Shown here one piece after another: positions 57,362 to 64,000 of a stretch of 64,000 bases of DNA; positions within the stretch are counted from its first letter, which is position 1, and every line of letters starts with the position of its first letter. This DNA comes from Rhabdaerophilum calidifontis (GTDB lineage: Bacteria; Pseudomonadota; Alphaproteobacteria; Rhizobiales; Beijerinckiaceae), in NCBI RefSeq assembly GCF_008641065.1, contig NZ_VTRS01000001.1, positions 372,001 through 436,000 of the forward strand, written 5' to 3'. The notes beneath the pieces were generated by a model, which made no database searches, was not told the origin of the DNA, and worked only from the letters and a program-made list of their open reading frames with translations. Position numbers and translations under genes: made by a program.

Positions 57362-57709
57362 TCAGCGCTCCGACTTGATGATCTCGGTCATGGTCACGCC
57401 GAGCTTGTCGTCGACGAGCACCACCTCGCCGCGCGCGACCAGCCGGTCGTTGACGAAGATGTCGATCGCCTCGCCGACCCGGCGGTCGAGTTCGAGGATA
57501 TGGCCGGGAGTCATGCGCAGCAGATCGCCGACGCCCATCTTGGTGCGGCCGAGGACGGCCGAGACCTGCACCGGCACGTCGAAGACATGTTCGAGGTCCG
57601 CGGCGGATTTCGCCGAGATCGGGCCTTCGCCATCCGTGCCATAGGCGGCCGCGACGAGATCCGCGGTCGATTCGAGATCCTGGAGTTCGAAATTTCCTTC
57701 AGTCGACAT
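57362..57709 (-). CDS. fliN: flagellar motor switch protein FliN
   Basis: 115 residues with a C-terminal SpoA domain (about 38-112): VFDVPVQVSAVLGRTKMGVGD, LELDRRVGEAIDIFVNDRLVARGEVVLVDDKLGVTMTEI. N-terminal 35 residues are variable. FliN forms the lower C-ring and binds FliH. It lies between fliH (14 bp) and flbD (74 bp). FliM, its partner, is not in the window. Confidence 0.93.
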   Translation of the reverse strand: MSTEGNFELQDLESTADLVAAAYGTDGEGPISAKSAADLEHVFDVPVQVSAVLGRTKMGVGDLLRMTPGHILELDRRVGEAIDIFVNDRLVARGEVVLVDDKLGVTMTEIIKSER

Positions 57710-57723
57710 GGGTCACCCTGCCT

Positions 57724-58380
57724 TCAGCCATCGAGAATGGTGTTGTCCGGTGCCGGGAAGAGCAGCGCCATCGCACGCTCCAGCAGCGCCTCGAGCTTGG
57801 CGCGATCGCGGACGATGCCGCCATCGGCCCATTCGATCCGGCAATCGCCGGCGGCGATCTCGGGATCGGGAAAGACGAAGAGCCTGGTCTCAAGCCCGTT
57901 CTCGGCGAGCAGCGCGCCGATCCGGCTCTTGCAGGAATCGACGAGATCCGGCGCCACGCGCAGCGCGAGATGCGGCGTGCCGCGGATATCGTTGAAGATC
58001 GCCCGCGCCGTGGCCTCGATCGGCCCGAGCGGCTGGTTCTCGATCATCCGCCCCGCGAGCTTGCGGGCGAAGATCATGCCGAACTCGACCGCCTCGCGCC
58101 GCGCCTCCTCCTCCAGCCGCCGCATCTCGATGGTCGCCACCTGGAGCTGGGCAAGGATCTGGTCGAGGCAGGTCGCGAGCCGCATCGCCTCGTGATCAGT
58201 CTGGAGCCGGCGTCCCTCCGCGATTCCGGCCGCCATGGCGGCGGCCTTCGCCTCTTCGAGCAGCCGGATATGCTCGGCATAGGGAACCGGCACGCGCGCG
58301 CCTGGCGGAACGAAGGGGGTTCCGCGCCCGGCGCGCGTGAAATCCCGGTTGAAGGTGAATGTGGAATGCGCGTCCGCCAT
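57724..58380 (-). CDS. fliH: flagellar export regulator FliH
   Basis: 218 residues: flexible N-terminus, a helical middle (about 36-110, with Ala-rich heptads) and a C-terminal FliH/YscL domain with GMIFARKLAGRMI and WADGGIVRDRAKLEALLE. FliH dimers tether FliI to FliN at the C-ring. Sequence similarity in this family is weak, but the position between fliG and fliN is standard in alphaproteobacteria (fliF-fliG-fliH-fliN). Gap to fliG 10 bp. Confidence 0.88.
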   Translation of the reverse strand: MADAHSTFTFNRDFTRAGRGTPFVPPGARVPVPYAEHIRLLEEAKAAAMAAGIAEGRRLQTDHEAMRLATCLDQILAQLQVATIEMRRLEEEARREAVEFGMIFARKLAGRMIENQPLGPIEATARAIFNDIRGTPHLALRVAPDLVDSCKSRIGALLAENGLETRLFVFPDPEIAAGDCRIEWADGGIVRDRAKLEALLERAMALLFPAPDNTILDG

Positions 58381-58390
58381 GGCCCCCGCC

Positions 58391-59458
58391 TCAGTAGATC
58401 AGTTCGTCTTCGGCGCGGTTCTTGCCGATGGTGATCTCGCCGCGCGAGGCGAGTTCCTTGGCGAGCATCACGATCTTTGTCTGAGCGTCGTCCACCTCTT
58501 TAAGGCGCACGGGGCCGCGGCTCTGCATCAGTTCCTCCATGTTGCGCGCGGCGCGGGTCGACATCTGCGAGAAGAAGAACTTCTTGATCGCCGGCGGTGC
58601 GCCCTTGAGCGCCACCGCCAGAAGGTCGCGGTCGGAATAGCGGATCAGCGTCTGGGTCGAGCCGGGATCGAGTTTCTGGAGATCCTCGAAGGTGAACATC
58701 AGCGAGCGGATCTTCTGCGCCGCTTCGCGGTTGCGCTCGTCGAGCGCGGCGAGGAACCAGCTTTCCGTCTGGCGGTCGAAGGAATTGAAGATCTCGGCGA
58801 TCATCTCGTGGCTGTCGCGCCGCGAGGTCTGCGAGAGGTTCGAGATGAACTCCGTCCGCAGCGTTTCCTCGATATGGTTCAGAACCTCCTTCTGAACCGG
58901 CTCCATGTTGAGCATGCGGTTGACGACCTCGAGCGCGAATTCATGCGGCAGGAGCGAGAGGACGCGCGCGGCATGTTCGGAGCGGATCTTCGAGAGGATG
59001 ACGGCGACGGTCTGCGGATATTCGCCCTTGAGGTAATTGGCCAGCACCTGATCCTGCACATTGCCGAGCTTCTGCCACATGTTGCGGCCGGCCGGGCCGC
59101 GCAGCTCCTCCATCAGCGAATAGACCTTCTCCTTCGGCAGGAGCTTGGAGAGCAGCGCCTCGGTGCGGTCGAAATCGCCGGTCACCGCGCCGCCTTGGGC
59201 CATCATCGAGAGAAATTCGGCGACCAGCGCTTCCACCGCCTCCGCCGTCACCGCGCCGAGGCGGGACATCGCGCGGCTGACGGTGCGGATCTCGTCCTCG
59301 TCGAGCGAGGCCCAGATCTCGCCGCCATAACGCTCGCCGAGCACGAGCAGGATGATCGCTGCCTTTTCCGGCCCCGTGAGGTAGCGGGTGAGCTCGCGGT
59401 TCGGCGACGAAGCCTTCTGCTCCGCGCTGGTATCCTGTGCTGTCGCTGCTTTCGCCAT
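58391..59458 (-). CDS. fliG: flagellar motor switch protein FliG
   Basis: 355 residues with FliG N, M and C domains: [25 protein letters not shown] (N), [22 protein letters not shown] (M), and the torque-generating C-terminal helix [37 protein letters not shown]. It links the FliF MS ring to the stator. The first 25 residues are an Ala/Thr/Ser-rich extension. Fits directly between fliF (38 bp) and fliH. Confidence 0.96.
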   Translation of the reverse strand: MAKAATAQDTSAEQKASSPNRELTRYLTGPEKAAIILLVLGERYGGEIWASLDEDEIRTVSRAMSRLGAVTAEAVEALVAEFLSMMAQGGAVTGDFDRTEALLSKLLPKEKVYSLMEELRGPAGRNMWQKLGNVQDQVLANYLKGEYPQTVAVILSKIRSEHAARVLSLLPHEFALEVVNRMLNMEPVQKEVLNHIEETLRTEFISNLSQTSRRDSHEMIAEIFNSFDRQTESWFLAALDERNREAAQKIRSLMFTFEDLQKLDPGSTQTLIRYSDRDLLAVALKGAPPAIKKFFFSQMSTRAARNMEELMQSRGPVRLKEVDDAQTKIVMLAKELASRGEITIGKNRAEDELIY

Positions 59459-59496
59459 GATTCCAATCCGTCAGATCCGAGTTCTTCTCACTGCCG

Positions 59497-61185
59497 TCAG
59501 CGCGTCTGCGCGATCCATTGCCGGACGATCGCGACCGATTCGCTCGGATTGTCCTGGACGATCTTGCCGAGGTGATCGACCGCGCTCTGGTGGAGCGCCT
59601 GCTGGATCGCCACCTGGTTGGCCGCGGCCTGGTTGGTGTTGGCCGGAACCAGCGCGCCCTCCTGCCCCGGCGCCGGCAGCGCGAGCGGGGCGCCGCCCGG
59701 CGGCTGGTTGGCCATGACCGAATTCGCGATGACGCTGCCGAGGCCGGAGATCTGCGGCGCGGCGGCCGCGCCCTCCTCCTTGCCCGGCCGGGCGCCGATG
59801 CCCATCTGGCGCAGCAACGGCCGGACGACCAGCAGCGTCACCAGCAGCGTGAGCACCCCGAACACCGCCAGTTCGACCATGCGCAGCGCCTCTTCCTTGC
59901 TGAGCGCGAGGAACTGCTCGACGAGGCTCGGCGTCGGACCCGGCTGTGCGATGCTCGCCCCCTCGGCGAAGCGGAGATTGATCACCTCCACCTGGTCGCC
60001 GCGGTTGCGATCGAAGCCGATGGCGGAGCGGACCAGCGCGGCGATGCGGTCGAGTTCCTCGGCCGTGCGCGGCTGGTAGGCCATCTGGCCGTTCTGGCCG
60101 GGATTGTAGATGCCGTCGACCAGCACCGCGACCGAGAGGCGCTTCACCCGGCCCGCCTCGATCACCTCGGTGCGGGTGGTCTTCGAGATCTCGTAATTGA
60201 TGATCTCCTCGTTGCGCTGGGTGGCGTCGCGCTGCTGCGGCTGTTGCTGCTGTTGCTGCTGGTTCTGCGGCAGTTCATTGGCGACGGTCACCTGCGTGTC
60301 GCGCTGCTCCTGGCTCTGCTGGTTCTCGGTCCGGGTCTGCGTCGAGCGGACGACGCGGCTCTCGGGATCGAAATTGTCGGTCACCTGCTGGATGCGGTTG
60401 AAATCCATCTCCGCCGCGACCTGAACGCGCGCCCGGCCGCGCCCGACGACGCTCGCCACGATCTCCTCGACCTGGCCACGCAGCCGGCGTTCGTAATTCG
60501 ATTGCTTGTCCTGGGCGATGGCGGCGGTGTCGGCCTCGTTGCCGGCGCCGTCGGCGAGAAGCCGGCCCGATTCGTCGACGATCGAGACGCGCTCCGGCTT
60601 GAGCCCCTGCACGGCCGTGGCGACGAGATGCCGGATCGCGCGGATCTGGCCGGCATCGAGTTCGCCGCGCACCTTGAGCACGATCGAGGCGCGCGCCTCG
60701 GGCGTATCGCGCTGGAAGAGCTTCTTCTCCGGGATGGCGAGGTGGACGCGCGCCTGCTGCACCCGGTCGAGGCCCTTGATGGTGCGGGCGAGTTCGCCTT
60801 CGAGGGCGCGGAGCTGGTTGATGTTCTGGACGAAGCTCGTCGAGGAGAAGCTGTCACCCTTGTCGAAGATCTCGTAGCCGACCGAGCCGCCCGCCGGCAG
60901 CCCCTTGCCGGCGAATTCCATCCTGAGCCGGGTCGCCATGTCGCGCGGGACGAGGATGGTGCCGCCATCCTGCCGGATCTCGTATTTGACGCCGCGGGTT
61001 TCGAGTTCGCGCAGGATCGCGTTCGAATCCTGCATCGGAAGGTCCGTGAAGAGGACGCCGAGGCCCGGCGTCGACATCTTCGTCATGACGAAGGCGAAGA
61101 AGCCGACCAGGGCCAGCGTGACGGCCCCCATCGCCACGAGGCGTTGCGGGCCGAGCTTGTTGACGAGTTCAAGGATGCCGTTCAC
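59497..61185 (-). CDS. fliF: flagellar MS-ring protein FliF
   Basis: 562 residues: N-terminal membrane helix (about 15-35, VAMGAVTLALVGFFAFVM), ring-building domains (about 45-230, LFTDLPMQDSNAILRELE), a Gln-rich segment (about 305-325) within the beta-collar region, a second membrane helix (about 446-466, LAVFGVLTLLVTLLVV) and a C-terminal FliG-binding tail (about 530-562, AVDHLGKIVQDNPSESVAIVRQWI). First gene of fliF-fliG-fliH-fliN-flbD, with a CtrA-box promoter module upstream. Confidence 0.96.
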   Translation of the reverse strand: MNGILELVNKLGPQRLVAMGAVTLALVGFFAFVMTKMSTPGLGVLFTDLPMQDSNAILRELETRGVKYEIRQDGGTILVPRDMATRLRMEFAGKGLPAGGSVGYEIFDKGDSFSSTSFVQNINQLRALEGELARTIKGLDRVQQARVHLAIPEKKLFQRDTPEARASIVLKVRGELDAGQIRAIRHLVATAVQGLKPERVSIVDESGRLLADGAGNEADTAAIAQDKQSNYERRLRGQVEEIVASVVGRGRARVQVAAEMDFNRIQQVTDNFDPESRVVRSTQTRTENQQSQEQRDTQVTVANELPQNQQQQQQQPQQRDATQRNEEIINYEISKTTRTEVIEAGRVKRLSVAVLVDGIYNPGQNGQMAYQPRTAEELDRIAALVRSAIGFDRNRGDQVEVINLRFAEGASIAQPGPTPSLVEQFLALSKEEALRMVELAVFGVLTLLVTLLVVRPLLRQMGIGARPGKEEGAAAAPQISGLGSVIANSVMANQPPGGAPLALPAPGQEGALVPANTNQAAANQVAIQQALHQSAVDHLGKIVQDNPSESVAIVRQWIAQTR

Positions 61186-61242
61186 TGCCCCACCATTCCC
61201 GTAAAACCGACGCGGTTTGCGTCTCGAGCGAGTTCTGCGCTA

Positions 61243-61280
61243 GGCAAGAATTGCCCGGCGGATGGTTACCGCCCCGTTAA
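61243..61280 (-). promoter_or_regulatory. fliF promoter module: CtrA box plus GGCAA-N3-TTGCC palindrome
   Basis: On the minus strand TTAA-N7-GTAACC (61264-61280), one mismatch from the CtrA consensus, is followed after 8 bp by GGCAA-TTC-TTGCC (61243-61255), 57 bp before the fliF ATG. Shares layout and flanking bases with the flhA module. A FlbD site overlapping the fliF start is known in Caulobacter, and the palindrome is placed for that role. Confidence 0.78.
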
Positions 61281-61353
61281 TGCGGCGGTCTTTTTTGCCC
61301 ATCGCGTGGAAAAAGCCCGCCGGGGCGTTCCCTGCGCCGCGCCGCCTGAAAGG

Positions 61354-62361
61354 ATGCCGACATTGTCGAAGCCGATCGCGATCACCATGGGCGATGCCGC
61401 CGGAATCGGCCCGGAAATCATCACCCGCTACCTTTCCGCCGCGGGAGCCGACGATCTGGTCGTGATCGGGGATCCCGGCACCATGGCCCGCGCCGGCGCC
61501 GCGTTCGGCGGCACGCGCGAAATCCTCCCATGGCCGGGCGAGCAAAGTCTCAACACTTTGCCTCGAAGGCCGTCGATCCTGCCCGTTGTCGAGGTCGGGC
61601 GCCTGCCGCCGGACCTGGCGCCGGGGCGAATCGACGCGCGCGCCGGTCAGCTTGCCTATGACGCCGTGATACGGGCGATCGATCTCGCGCTGGCGGGCGA
61701 GATCGCGGCCATCGTCACCGCGCCGCTCCACAAGGAGGCGCTGCGCACCGCCGGCGTGCCGTTTCCAGGCCATACCGAGATCCTCGCCGAGCGGACGGGC
61801 ACGCGCGATTTCGGCATGATGCTGGTCGAGGGCGGGCTGCGCGTCATCCTGGTCTCGATCCATCTTTCGCTGCGCGCGGCGCTCGACCGGGTGACGCCGC
61901 AGGCCCAAGCGCGCACCATCCGCCTCGCCGATCAGGGCTGCCGCGCGCTCGGCATCGCGCGGCCGCGGATCGCGGTCGCCGGGCTCAACCCGCATGCGGG
62001 GGAGGGGGGACTGTTCGGGCGCGAGGAGATCGAGATCATCGCGCCGGCGGTGGCGGAGGCACGCGCGGCCGGGTTTGATGTCTCGGGGCCATACCCGCCG
62101 GATACGGTGTTCATGCGGGCCCGGCGCGGTGAGTTCGACATCGTCGTCGCGCAATATCACGATCAGGGGCTGATCCCGGTCAAGCTCAACGGCATCGAGA
62201 AGGGCGTGAACATCACCGTCGGGCTGCCGATCATCCGCACCAGCGTCGATCACGGCACCGCCTTCGACATTGCGGGCCGGGGCATCGCCGATCCGTCGAG
62301 CCTCGCCGAGGCGGTGGCCGTCGCCCGCGCCATGGCGGCGGCGCGCAAGGGGTCTGCCTGA
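61354..62361 (+). CDS. pdxA: 4-hydroxythreonine-4-phosphate dehydrogenase
   Basis: 335 residues; NAD-dependent step of the DXP-dependent pyridoxal phosphate pathway. Metal-binding His residues are seen in PFPGHTEIL, VSIHLSLR and VAQYHDQGLIP; the first motif reads ITMGDAAGIGPE, where GDPAG is usual. A TTG at 61363 has AAAGGA 8 bases upstream and would give the common MSKPIAIT start, whereas the ATG at 61354 overlaps that site; the TTG may be the true start. In many proteobacteria pdxA neighbours rsmA; here it sits between flagellar genes, divergent from fliF. Confidence 0.94.
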   Translation: MPTLSKPIAITMGDAAGIGPEIITRYLSAAGADDLVVIGDPGTMARAGAAFGGTREILPWPGEQSLNTLPRRPSILPVVEVGRLPPDLAPGRIDARAGQLAYDAVIRAIDLALAGEIAAIVTAPLHKEALRTAGVPFPGHTEILAERTGTRDFGMMLVEGGLRVILVSIHLSLRAALDRVTPQAQARTIRLADQGCRALGIARPRIAVAGLNPHAGEGGLFGREEIEIIAPAVAEARAAGFDVSGPYPPDTVFMRARRGEFDIVVAQYHDQGLIPVKLNGIEKGVNITVGLPIIRTSVDHGTAFDIAGRGIADPSSLAEAVAVARAMAAARKGSA

Positions 62362-62363
62362 AA

Positions 62364-62389
62364 CGAAACGCCCGCGCGGAGGGCGCGGG
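62364..62389 (-). terminator. intrinsic terminator of sciP
   Basis: 9-bp GC stem (62367-62375 with 62381-62389, 5-base loop) followed on the minus strand by TTTCGTTT. It lies between the convergent pdxA and sciP stops. Confidence 0.72.
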
Positions 62390-62418
62390 CGGGTGGCAGG
62401 CGGCGCGGGACGGGCCGG

Positions 62419-62694
62419 TCACTGGCGGTAATGCTGGATCCGGGTGGTGCGCAGACCGGCGAGCCCGTGCTCGTCGATCGAGTGCTGCCAGGACAGGAAT
62501 TCCTCGACCGTGAGCGTGTAACGCGAGCAGGCTTCGTCGAGCGAGAGCAACCCGCCGCGCACGGCGGCAACCACTTCGGCCTTGCGGCGGATCACCCAGC
62601 GCCGGGTTTCGGGCGGCGGCAGATCCGAGATCGTCAACGGGCTGCCATCAGGACCGATGACATACTTCACGCGAGGGCGAAGCGGCTCACTCAT
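62419..62694 (-). CDS. sciP: CtrA inhibitor SciP (DUF1153)
   Basis: 91 residues. VKYVIGPDGSPLT and LPPPETRRWVIRRKAEVVAA, then GGLLSLDEACSRYTLTVEEF and GLAGLRTTRIQHYRQ, match SciP along almost the full length. SciP is a small helix-turn-helix protein that blocks CtrA from recruiting RNA polymerase in G1 cells; in Caulobacter its gene is itself CtrA-activated. ATG 62694 gives the expected short N-terminus. A CtrA box lies 54 bp upstream. It follows flgD by 95 bp but probably has its own promoter. Confidence 0.94.
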   Translation of the reverse strand: MSEPLRPRVKYVIGPDGSPLTISDLPPPETRRWVIRRKAEVVAAVRGGLLSLDEACSRYTLTVEEFLSWQHSIDEHGLAGLRTTRIQHYRQ

Positions 62695-62747
62695 GGGTAC
62701 GCTCACGAAACGCAACGATAACGCGCGCCAATGTAGCGGTCCGCCTC

Positions 62748-62762
62748 TTAAGAAACGCCTAA
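62748..62762 (-). promoter_or_regulatory. CtrA box of sciP
   Basis: On the minus strand TTAG-GCGTTTC-TTAA, one mismatch from TTAA-N7-TTAA, 54 bp before the sciP ATG and within the 95-bp flgD-sciP gap. In Caulobacter sciP is activated by CtrA, which this site would explain. Confidence 0.65.
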
Positions 62763-62789
62763 ATCACAGCCTCGAAACGTTGCCGGCTC

Positions 62790-63446
62790 TCAGCGGGCCA
62801 CCGACTTGACCTTCGACATCGGGATCAGCACGCCGCCGATTTTCAGCACCGGCTCGCTGCCCGTGACATCGACCGATTCGACCGTGCCGGAGACCTCGGA
62901 CTTGACGGTCATCGATTGGCCGTTGGCGTCCTTGGCAGCGACGGTGATGGTGTAATCCCCGGCCGGCGCCGTCTGGCCGTTCGACATGCGGCCGTCCCAG
63001 ATGAGCGTCTGGTCGCCGGCGGTGACGGTGCGCGTGCCCGAGAAGAGCTGGTTGCCGCTCTTATCGGTGACGACATAGGCCATGGTGCCGGCGCGCGGCG
63101 CGTTGATCTGCCAGGTGGCCTTGCCGTCCTTCAGCGCGCTCGTCGTGCCGTCGGCGGTCACGCGCGAGCCGACGAAGCTCAGCGCGTTGGTCAGGGTTGC
63201 GGTCTTGTTCGAGACAAGAAGCGCGGCGAGGTTGTCGTTGGTCTTGATCTGCTGCTCGACGCTCGCGAACTGGACGAGCTGCTGCGTGAACTGGTTGGTG
63301 TCGAGCGGATCCAGCGGGCTCTGGTTCTTGAGCTGGGTCGTCAGGAGCTGGAGGAACTGATCGAAATTATCGGCGATCCGGGCCTTGGAATCGGTCGCGC
63401 TCGTCGTTTTGGCGGTGCTCGCGGTGGCGTTGCTGACGGTGGTCAT
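62790..63446 (-). CDS. flgD: flagellar hook-capping scaffold FlgD
   Basis: 218 residues: N-terminal FlgD signature (about 30-75, FDQFLQLLTTQLKNQSPLDPLDTNQFTQQLVQFASVEQQIKTN) and a C-terminal tudor/FNIII-like domain with LIWDGRMSNGQTAPAGDYTITV (FLIWDG-type motif). It caps the growing hook so FlgE can assemble. ATG 63446 has AGG about 8 bases upstream. It follows fliK on the same strand with a 71-bp gap, a common order. Confidence 0.94.
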   Translation of the reverse strand: MTTVSNATASTAKTTSATDSKARIADNFDQFLQLLTTQLKNQSPLDPLDTNQFTQQLVQFASVEQQIKTNDNLAALLVSNKTATLTNALSFVGSRVTADGTTSALKDGKATWQINAPRAGTMAYVVTDKSGNQLFSGTRTVTAGDQTLIWDGRMSNGQTAPAGDYTITVAAKDANGQSMTVKSEVSGTVESVDVTGSEPVLKIGGVLIPMSKVKSVAR

Positions 63447-63517
63447 GACGGGTGCCTGGGCTTTTGCGGGATTCGGGAAACGCGGGTGGATGAGCCGGCC
63501 GCGGGGCCGGCCGGGCA

Positions 63518-64000
63518 CTAGATCATCCGGTCGATCGAGGCGTTGGGGATCATCACCCGGCGCATCGCGACCTCGGAGGCGAGATTGGCGAGTGCGGCTT
63601 CGTCGAGCGCGTCCTGACGGCCGGGCTGGCCCGAACCCTGCCGGCTCTCGCCCTGCTGGCCCTCGCCGCGCAGCGAGAAGGAGAGCCCATCGGAGGATTG
63701 GCGCAGCCCGGCCTGCTCGAAAGCCTGCTGGAGGGTCGAGGCGTCGCGGCGGAGCATCGCCAGCGTCTCGACCCGGTCGACGACGAGATTCGCGTTCACT
63801 TCCCCGTTCTCCTTGATCTGGAGCTGGACATCGATGCGGCCGAGTTCGGCCGGGTCGAGACGGATCTGGAATTGCGTCGCGCCGCGCACCGCCTGCATGC
63901 CGATCTCGATCGGCAGCATCTGGAGCGGGGTCGGGCGGCTCACGGTTTCGGCGCGCTGGGCCTGCGGTGCCGCGTTGCGCTCGAGGCCGGCGAGGATATC
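63518..64000 (-). CDS. fliK: flagellar hook-length control protein FliK, C-terminal part
   Basis: 161 residues visible; the 5' part lies beyond the window end. The visible piece is the conserved C-terminal domain (Flg_hook): FQIRLDPAELGRIDVQLQIKENGEVNANLVVDR ... LRRDASTLQQAFEQAGL, followed by a Gln/Gly-rich tail. FliK measures hook length and switches FlhB specificity. Placed directly before flgD. Confidence 0.92.
   Translation of the reverse strand, partial: DILAGLERNAAPQAQRAETVSRPTPLQMLPIEIGMQAVRGATQFQIRLDPAELGRIDVQLQIKENGEVNANLVVDRVETLAMLRRDASTLQQAFEQAGLRQSSDGLSFSLRGEGQQGESRQGSGQPGRQDALDEAALANLASEVAMRRVMIPNASIDRMI

Noticed and set aside
59518-61353. Open plus-strand frame running through fliF into pdxA
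   Set aside because: The part before 61354 is antisense to fliF and lacks motifs; only the pdxA part is real.

Overview
The window is a gene-dense, GC-rich stretch of chromosome from a flagellated alphaproteobacterium. Support for that assignment: a CckA-pathway phosphotransferase (ChpT), CtrA, the CtrA inhibitor SciP and FlbD, which together occur only in this class; an F1-ATPase zeta inhibitor next to purC; an RpoH-type heat-shock sigma factor; EipA (DUF1134); and PHA metabolism genes with PhaR. The chorismate mutase-hisC-tyrA / metX-metW neighbourhood and a che operon beginning with chpT and facing ctrA suggest a Rhodospirillales/Acetobacterales-like lineage; this placement is an inference. 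I see no insertion sequence, prophage, CRISPR array or compositionally foreign island. Almost everything is intact core or near-core chromosome.

Layout. 1-12.5 kb: aromatic amino acid and methionine genes (tyrA partial, hisC, chorismate mutase; divergent metX-metW), glyoxalase II, a cupin, an EamA permease, the PHA precursor operon phaA-phaB with divergent phaR, and a c-di-GMP protein with a dead GGDEF and a probably live EAL domain. 12.5-21.9 kb: rpmF, ispA, a MacA-like adaptor with an unusual Spy/LTxxQ-like insert plus a split MacB-type ABC exporter, an esterase, an HpcH-type aldolase, the ATPase zeta inhibitor and purC-purS-purQ. 21.9-35.1 kb: an orphan TadG-like VWA protein, serC (with a structured leader) and serA, an EamA permease, a glutamine amidotransferase, a DUF4139 protein, purA, a membrane-anchored protein of unknown function, rpoH, rluD and tRNA-Glu(CTC). 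35.2-41.9 kb: a GntR/FCD regulator with a near-perfect palindrome upstream, a DctPQM TRAP transporter, and envelope genes (coiled-coil protein, eipA, YHS protein, cysQ-like phosphatase).

42-64 kb is a motility and cell-cycle block: chpT-cheA-cheW-cheY-cheB-cheR, convergent ctrA, fliI-fliJ, a GNAT acetyltransferase and an MprF-like membrane protein, flhA, fliF-fliG-fliH-fliN-flbD, pdxA, sciP, flgD and the 3' part of fliK. ChpT passes phosphate to CtrA; CtrA is expected to switch on early flagellar genes and sciP; SciP blocks CtrA; FlbD is expected to act on flagellar promoters. The DNA fits this circuit. fliF and flhA carry the same promoter module: a near-consensus CtrA box, then 8 bp, then a GGCAA-N3-TTGCC palindrome. 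sciP has its own near-consensus CtrA box. The 456-bp ctrA-fliI intergenic region is rich in TTAA and GANTC (CcrM) sites and has a perfect 22-bp palindrome containing two GANTC sites just before fliI. These control sequences are the most interesting part of the window. They refine a known circuit; I do not see a wholly new gene system.
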